From: Flavobacteriales bacterium UBA7878
GTDB lineage: Bacteria; Bacteroidota; Bacteroidia; Flavobacteriales; Schleiferiaceae
Length of the DNA: 11,616 nt
Reading direction: 5' to 3'
Assembly: GCA_002501205.1 (NCBI GenBank)
Contig: DLRW01000060.1
Location: forward strand, 1,143-12,758
A program made the translations under genes and the position numbers. Position 1 is the stretch's first letter, and each line of letters starts with the position of its first letter. Under the pieces are notes generated by a model that saw only the letters and a list, made by a program, of their open reading frames with translations, was not told where the DNA came from and ran no database searches. Positions 6,341 to 11,616 of this stretch are shown one piece after another.

Positions 6341-9215
6341 AGATTACTTCTTGAATTTTGGTGCGAGTTGATAAACTTAAAAGTTTTCGGTTTTCAGCAT
6401 CCGGATTCACCCGATTCGATAGAAAAATATAGACTATTTGCTCATCAGGATCGGCCCAGGCTAAGGTACCGGTAAATCCGCTGTGGCCAAAGCTACGATC
6501 TGAAACGCAACCGCAGGTAGGCCCAGGGCCTTCTAATTGAGGTTTATCGAAACCTATTCCCCGACGGTTCTTGGTTTGGCAATACTGACAACGGATAAAT
6601 TCATTTACCGTTACTGAATCAAAATATCGAACTCCGGCATATTCGCCCTTCTGCATGTACATCTGCATCAATTTGGCCAAATCATTCGCTGTACTAAAAA
6701 GTCCAGCATGCCCCGCCACTCCACCTAATAAGGCCGCTCCCTGATCATGCACATAACCCCGAATCAATGATCTTCGAAAGGTTTTATCGTCTTCAGTAGG
6801 TACAATTAAATCAATGGGATAAATCTGTAAAGGATGATAAACCATGGTATTTGCTCCCAAAGGTTCATAAAGCTTTTCGTGGATCAATTCATCCAGGGGC
6901 TGCCCTTCCATCCTTTCAATGATCTGCATAAAGAGGTAATAACCTAAATCCGAATAGCGGTATTCCTTAGTGGGAAGTAAGTCGGAATCGAGTATCCTTT
7001 TTAATATCGTATCACGCATATAGCGCTGACTGTAAAGCCCTTCACTCACCACATTGGGATAGTCAAAACTACGCTCCTTACCGTAGTAACCTTCCTTGTA
7101 TTTCCCATGATCCAGAGTTTCCAAATAGAATGGAATCCAAGGTTTTAAACCACTTTGGTGGGCTAGAATTTCCCGTAGTACCAAATTCTCTTTATTGGTT
7201 CCCTTTGCTTCTGGAAGGTAATAACCTAAGGTTTTGTCGAGATTTAACTTACCCTCTTCCACCAAAGACATTAGCAGAGGAACGCTTACTGCGATTTTGG
7301 TAATGCTAGCTAAATCATATAGATGCTCCGAACGTACCGGAGTCTTTTTTTTTGAATCGATATAACCAAAGTTCTTATGGTAAATCACCTGTCCCTTGCG
7401 GGCGATAAGCACCTGCGCTCCAGGGGTTGCCCCTTGATTCATCGCTTCTTTTACGATACCATCAATGCGATTCAAGGTATTTACATCGAGGCCCACCGCC
7501 CCTGGATAATGATAACCTAAACGACCGATGGCTTGAGTATTTAATCCAAAGCCCACTTCGAAGGGCTCCCCGGCAGAAACGGGTAAACGACCTTTGGCTC
7601 CCAAGGCTCCAAAAATGATTTGAGCGGCCACACTTTCGGCATCAGGATCATTTTGATAGGCCATCAATAAAGCTTCGGCATCGCGGGCTTCCGGAAAATC
7701 CAATAGGGAATAAGGATTGGCAAACAGGGTAATGATCAATTTATTCTGGAGGGCAATGCGACGCGTAAAGCGACGAATTTCAGAACTGATTTTATAGGAC
7801 TTCCAGGGATTGGCATTGGAGGTATATAAACCGAGAACTACATAATCGTAATCCGCCAAAGCCGCGATAATTTGCTCCTCATTTTTGTTGGTATAATCGA
7901 AGTACTCTACCTGAGTGTACTTCTTCAACATCTCAGCAAAATAGGGACTTACTTCACTACCCGCCGTTACACAAGCAATCTTAAGATCCGCCAACTTTTT
8001 AACCGGCAGGGTTTTGTTCTTATTGATCAACAAGGTTTGCGCTTCGGCAAAAATATTGTGATTCAGAATTTGATCTTTTTCACGTAAGAGCTTAGATGCT
8101 AAAGTACTGCCCTCAATATGGGTCTTGGTACTTAGACCCATCCAATACTTTGCGGCTAAAATCCTTTTTACGCTGGCATTAATGTGAGCAGTGTCGATTA
8201 AGCCTGCTTTTAAGGCTTCCTTAATTTTGGCTTTGGCCAATTTCACATCCTGACTAAAAACCAATACATCATTTCCCGCCTTGATTGCTTCCAAATCAAC
8301 CATACCAGGCTTGTAATCGCGTGCCACGCCTTGCATATTTAAGGCATCGGTAAAGGTTAATCCATCAAAACCAATATGCTCTCGCAATAATTTTAAGGTC
8401 GCTGGACTTAATGAGCTGGGCTTACCACTTGGGTCAATGGCCGGAACATTTAGATGCGCCACCATTACGCCGCCCAATCCACTCTTACTTATATTCTTAT
8501 AGGGGTATAGCTCCACCTGTTCCAATCTATCCATTGGATGGCTTACCGAAGGAAGGGTTTTATGCGAATCCGAATCGGTATCACCATGACCCGGGAAATG
8601 CTTGGCTACCGCCAGCACATGTACGGATTGCATGCCACGCATTACCGCAGCGGCGATTCGAGTTACATGCTCAGGATCCTCTCCAAAAGAACGAGCCCCA
8701 ATAATAGGATTCTTAGGATTGGTATTGATATCTACTACCGGAGCAAAATTGATGTGTACGCCCAATGCTTTGCAATGCTCACCAATTGCCTTACCATATT
8801 CATAAGCCAGTACGGTGTCTTGTAAGGCCCCCAGGGTAATGGGCCAGGGAAATTTAAAAGTCTCCGGTAAACGCATGGCTAAACCCCATTCCGCATCCAT
8901 GGCAATCATGAGAGGAGTGCTACTGTTTAACTGATAGAGGTTGGTTAAACGCGCTTGCTCCTTAGGACTTCCCTGAAAGAAGATTAATCCCCCAATATGC
9001 TCCTCTTTCACCAATTGCTGGATTTCTCGTTCATGTTCCGGTCCCTTATTGGAGTAGGCGGCCACCATAAACAATTGTCCCAGTTTTTCATCCAAAGACA
9101 TGGATGCTATTTTCTGCTTAACCCATGCACTATCAGCCTGGTATATTACCGAGTGCTGGCTTTTAAGGAAAAAGCTAAGGCAGAGGAAAAGGCTCGTAAG
9201 AAAATATCTGGGCAT
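6285..9215 (-). CDS. Exported NagZ-like GH3 beta-N-acetylhexosaminidase fused to a serine hydrolase
   Basis: A 976-residue protein. Residues 1-20 form a signal peptide. The GH3 N-terminal barrel (about 30-365) has KHFPGHGDTDSDSH (205-218), in which D216 and H218 fit the NagZ acid/base dyad, and FTDALNMQGV, in which D290 is the probable nucleophile. A GH3 C-terminal-like domain follows (about 385-560). A class C beta-lactamase-like domain (about 582-965) has SITK (S637, K640), YSD (754-756) in place of the usual YxN, and GHSGFTG (910-916). NagZ removes GlcNAc from muropeptides; the second domain could be an esterase or D,D-peptidase. Fusions of this kind are known in Bacteroidota. The protein probably acts in the periplasm. 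Cysteines C876, C879, C901 and C903 form CxxC...CxC just before the HSG motif. It is the first gene of the operon. Confidence 0.92.
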   Translation of the reverse strand: MPRYFLTSLFLCLSFFLKSQHSVIYQADSAWVKQKIASMSLDEKLGQLFMVAAYSNKGPEHEREIQQLVKEEHIGGLIFFQGSPKEQARLTNLYQLNSSTPLMIAMDAEWGLAMRLPETFKFPWPITLGALQDTVLAYEYGKAIGEHCKALGVHINFAPVVDINTNPKNPIIGARSFGEDPEHVTRIAAAVMRGMQSVHVLAVAKHFPGHGDTDSDSHKTLPSVSHPMDRLEQVELYPYKNISKSGLGGVMVAHLNVPAIDPSGKPSSLSPATLKLLREHIGFDGLTFTDALNMQGVARDYKPGMVDLEAIKAGNDVLVFSQDVKLAKAKIKEALKAGLIDTAHINASVKRILAAKYWMGLSTKTHIEGSTLASKLLREKDQILNHNIFAEAQTLLINKNKTLPVKKLADLKIACVTAGSEVSPYFAEMLKKYTQVEYFDYTNKNEEQIIAALADYDYVVLGLYTSNANPWKSYKISSEIRRFTRRIALQNKLIITLFANPYSLLDFPEARDAEALLMAYQNDPDAESVAAQIIFGALGAKGRLPVSAGEPFEVGFGLNTQAIGRLGYHYPGAVGLDVNTLNRIDGIVKEAMNQGATPGAQVLIARKGQVIYHKNFGYIDSKKKTPVRSEHLYDLASITKIAVSVPLLMSLVEEGKLNLDKTLGYYLPEAKGTNKENLVLREILAHQSGLKPWIPFYLETLDHGKYKEGYYGKERSFDYPNVVSEGLYSQRYMRDTILKRILDSDLLPTKEYRYSDLGYYLFMQIIERMEGQPLDELIHEKLYEPLGANTMVYHPLQIYPIDLIVPTEDDKTFRRSLIRGYVHDQGAALLGGVAGHAGLFSTANDLAKLMQMYMQKGEYAGVRYFDSVTVNEFIRCQYCQTKNRRGIGFDKPQLEGPGPTCGCVSDRSFGHSGFTGTLAWADPDEQIVYIFLSNRVNPDAENRKLLSLSTRTKIQEVIYEAIQNDDPTAALIGLAP

Positions 9216-9394
9216 TGAAGAGGTATTTAATAAGCTAAAGTACTTGCAAATACTATGCTTAAAACGATGGGAATTGCGAAGTATTCCACAAGGAGCAGTT
9301 AGTCCAGGGGTTGAGGATGGACCATAAATATTAAATTTTTTGAATCGCTAGAAACTCATTTCCTATTCTCCGAGGTGGAGCTTAAAAAGACTTG

Positions 9395-9402
9395 TATTTT
9401 TG
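9395..9402 (+). promoter_or_regulatory. -7 promoter box of uvrA
   Basis: TATTTTTG matches TAnnTTTG exactly and ends 21 nt before the TTG chosen as the uvrA start. No -33 TTG is visible at the normal distance. The rest of the 208-bp gap to the divergent GH3 gene (9216-9423) shows no gene, no tRNA and no clear promoter box for the minus strand; TACTTTAG near 9235-9242 on that strand is only an imperfect candidate. Confidence 0.55.
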
Positions 9403-9423
9403 CTCGAATTTGAAATCTTCCCT

Positions 9424-11616
9424 TTGGAATCAGATACAATTGAAGTACTCGGTGCACGGGTACACAACCTGAAAGACCTTGATGTTGAGATTCCCCGCGA
9501 CGAATTGGTTGTGATTACCGGCCTGAGTGGCAGCGGAAAATCATCATTGGCCTTCGACACTATTTATGCCGAGGGACAGCGTCGTTATATCGAAACTTTC
9601 TCGGCCTATGCCCGCCAGTTTTTGGGCAATATGGATCGGCCGGATGTAGATAAAATTAATGGCCTGAGTCCGGTAATTTCGATTGAACAAAAAACGACCA
9701 GTAAGAATCCTCGCTCTACCGTAGGAACGGTAACCGAGATTTACGATTTCTTACGTCTACTTTACGCTCGCGCTTCCACCGCCTATTCTTATGAAACCGG
9801 CGAAGAAATGGTGAGCTATACCCAGGAGCAGATTAAGAACCTCATTATTGAGCGATTTGCAGATCAGCGCGTTTACCTCCTGGCCCCTTTAATCCGCAGT
9901 CGAAAAGGACATTACCGTGAGCTATTTGCTTCAGTAGCCAAGCAGGGATTTTTGAAGGTTCGCGTGGATGGTGAAATAAAAGACATTACCCATGGGATGC
10001 GCTTAGATCGCTATAAAACCCATGATATTGAATTGGTTATTGATCGCTTACGCGTAGATGCCAAGGATGAAAAGCGCTTGATGGAATCCATTCAAACTGC
10101 CCTTTCACAAGGAAGTGGTGTTTTGATGGTTCAGGTTTTTGAAGAGCCCAAAGTGCATTTCTTTAGCCGTAATTTAATGTGTCCTACCACCGGAATCGCC
10201 TATCCGGAGCCAGAACCTAATACCTTCTCATTTAACAGTCCTAAAGGAGCTTGCCCAAAATGCAATGGCTTGGGCATTGTGAGTGAGATTGACCTGGATA
10301 AGGTTATTCCCAATCCCAATAAAAGTATCAAACAAGGTGGCCTTGCGCCTTTAGGGGAGTTTAAAGCGAATTGGATTTTCAATCAGATTGAGATTATTGG
10401 CGATCGTTATGGTTTTAAGCTAAGTACTCCCATTAAGGATATTCCTAAAGAAGGCTTAGACACGGTTCTTTACGGAGCCGATGAAGTTTTCGAAGTGCCC
10501 AATAAAACCCTGGGCATCACTCGTAAGTACAGTCTCAAATTTGAAGGGGTCGTAAACTTCATCTCTCAGCAATCTGAGGAAACCAAAAGCCGCAATATTA
10601 AACGCTGGGCGGAAGGCTTCATGAATGAAGTAACTTGCCATGAGTGCAATGGCGATCGCTTGCGTAAGGAGTCTCGCCATTTTAAAATTGATGGGAAGAG
10701 CATTGCCGATCTCGCCCGTATGGATATTGAAAGCCTTCAGCAATGGTTAGGCACCGCTGAAGCCTCCATGAGCGAACAACAAAGACGCATCGGAACCGAA
10801 ATTATTAAAGAACTCAGTACCCGTAGTAGCTTCCTCTTAAATGTAGGCCTAAATTACCTCAGCTTAAACAGACCGGCCAAATCACTATCCGGAGGTGAGG
10901 CCCAGCGAATTCGTTTGGCGACCCAAATTGGCTCCCAGCTGGTGAACGTGCTTTACATTTTGGATGAGCCCAGTATTGGTCTCCATCAAAGGGATAATGA
11001 AAAGCTTATTCAGTCACTTAAGGAATTACGTGATTTAGGCAATTCCGTGATCGTGGTAGAACATGACCGCGATATGATTGAAGAAGCCGATTTCATTTTA
11101 GACATTGGCCCTGGAGCCGGTCGCCATGGTGGTGAAATTGTCGCTCAAGGAAACCTGGCCGCTATTATGAAAAGCAATAGCGTTACTGCTCAATACCTTA
11201 ATGGCCAGCTTGAAATTAGCGTTCCTGAAAAGCGCCGCGAAGGAAATGGTAAGTTCATTGAGCTAAAAGGTGCTACCGGAAACAATCTTAAAAAGGTAAA
11301 CCTCAATTTACCTTTAGGGCAGTTGGTAGTGGTTACCGGCGTTTCCGGTTCAGGTAAATCTACCTTAATCAACGAAACTCTGTATCCGGCGATATCCAAA
11401 CACTTCTATCAATCGGTAAAAGAACCCCTACCCTACAAGAGCTTGAAGGGACTGGAGCACATTGATAAAGTTATTGATATCGATCAAAGTCCTATTGGAA
11501 GAACTCCACGTTCCAATCCGGCGACCTATACCGGCGTACTCTCCAATATCCGCGACCTCTTTGCCAATTTACCCGAGGCCAAAGTTCGTGGCTACAAACC
11601 TGGAAGATTTAGCTTT
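9424..11616 (+). CDS. uvrA: Excinuclease ABC subunit A, N-terminal 731 residues
   Basis: The frame is open from 9352 to the window edge, and the 3' end lies outside. UvrA is the ATP-driven damage sensor of nucleotide excision repair and loads UvrB. Visible motifs, counted from TTG 9424, are the first Walker A GLSGSGKS (33-40), signature LSGGEAQ (488-494), Walker B YILDEP (511-516) and the second Walker A GVSGSGKST (639-647). CHEC (405-408) is the conserved CxxC of the insertion region. The first zinc site reads C253-PTT...C277-PKC280: its second cysteine is Thr256. No ATG lies near the family's N-terminus. TTG 9424 gives MESDTIEVLGARVHNLK, which fits, whereas TTG 9400 lies inside the promoter box. 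The window ends just before the C-terminal zinc site; about 200 residues are missing. Confidence 0.95.
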   Translation, partial: MESDTIEVLGARVHNLKDLDVEIPRDELVVITGLSGSGKSSLAFDTIYAEGQRRYIETFSAYARQFLGNMDRPDVDKINGLSPVISIEQKTTSKNPRSTVGTVTEIYDFLRLLYARASTAYSYETGEEMVSYTQEQIKNLIIERFADQRVYLLAPLIRSRKGHYRELFASVAKQGFLKVRVDGEIKDITHGMRLDRYKTHDIELVIDRLRVDAKDEKRLMESIQTALSQGSGVLMVQVFEEPKVHFFSRNLMCPTTGIAYPEPEPNTFSFNSPKGACPKCNGLGIVSEIDLDKVIPNPNKSIKQGGLAPLGEFKANWIFNQIEIIGDRYGFKLSTPIKDIPKEGLDTVLYGADEVFEVPNKTLGITRKYSLKFEGVVNFISQQSEETKSRNIKRWAEGFMNEVTCHECNGDRLRKESRHFKIDGKSIADLARMDIESLQQWLGTAEASMSEQQRRIGTEIIKELSTRSSFLLNVGLNYLSLNRPAKSLSGGEAQRIRLATQIGSQLVNVLYILDEPSIGLHQRDNEKLIQSLKELRDLGNSVIVVEHDRDMIEEADFILDIGPGAGRHGGEIVAQGNLAAIMKSNSVTAQYLNGQLEISVPEKRREGNGKFIELKGATGNNLKKVNLNLPLGQLVVVTGVSGSGKSTLINETLYPAISKHFYQSVKEPLPYKSLKGLEHIDKVIDIDQSPIGRTPRSNPATYTGVLSNIRDLFANLPEAKVRGYKPGRFSF

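Noticed and set aside
9100..9327. Open frame of 75 codons on the plus strand between the GH3 gene and uvrA
   Set aside because: Its first half is antisense to the GH3 signal-peptide region, and the rest shows no family pattern.
9281..9327. Possible tRNA-like 3' end (a stretch ending in GGACCA)
   Set aside because: No acceptor stem, anticodon arm or T-loop sequence GTTCGA can be assembled around it.

Overview
The window looks like chromosomal DNA of a Bacteroidota bacterium, most likely of the Flavobacteriales or a nearby order. Three things support this. The gene set includes bacillithiol synthase BshA, a NagZ-type GH3/serine-hydrolase fusion, a bacterial SUI1 protein and an E1 protein of the Bacteroidota type. 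Start codons mostly lack a clear Shine-Dalgarno. Promoter boxes of the phylum form TAnnTTTG lie about 15-23 nt upstream of several starts. The exact genus cannot be read from the sequence. No rRNA, tRNA, CRISPR array, insertion sequence or phage gene was seen.

Layout. Positions 1-306 (minus) hold the N-terminus of a 2-oxoacid dehydrogenase E1 protein, with its own promoter at 327-355. A plus-strand block follows: a 2-oxoglutarate/Fe(II) oxygenase of the isopenicillin N synthase type (561-1517), two secreted proteins of unknown function (1523-2158, 2195-2731), a 49-residue PspC-like membrane protein (2776-2925), a zinc-ribbon protein with two membrane segments (2936-3271), a TfoX N-terminal domain protein (3275-3616) and a SUI1/eIF1-like protein (3656-4012). 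An 18-bp perfect palindrome abuts the promoter box of the SUI1 gene.

A compact minus-strand operon meets this block tail to tail. In transcription order it holds a 976-residue exported NagZ-like GH3 plus serine-hydrolase fusion (9215-6285), an exported YwqK/MORN-type repeat protein (6340-5660), bshA (5658-4531) and an unknown protein with two C-terminal membrane segments (4538-4020). The genes overlap by 56 nt, are 1 nt apart, and overlap by 8 nt, so one transcript and translational coupling are likely. uvrA starts divergently at about 9424 and runs off the right edge.

How the genes may work together. The operon joins a predicted cell-wall sugar hydrolase to the first enzyme of bacillithiol synthesis, which uses UDP-GlcNAc. 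A link from cell-wall GlcNAc recovery to thiol synthesis is possible but is inference. Most of the window is ordinary housekeeping DNA. The points most worth a second look are the four-cysteine insert in the serine-hydrolase domain, the 56-nt gene overlap, the palindrome at the SUI1 promoter and the unrecognised membrane and secreted proteins.
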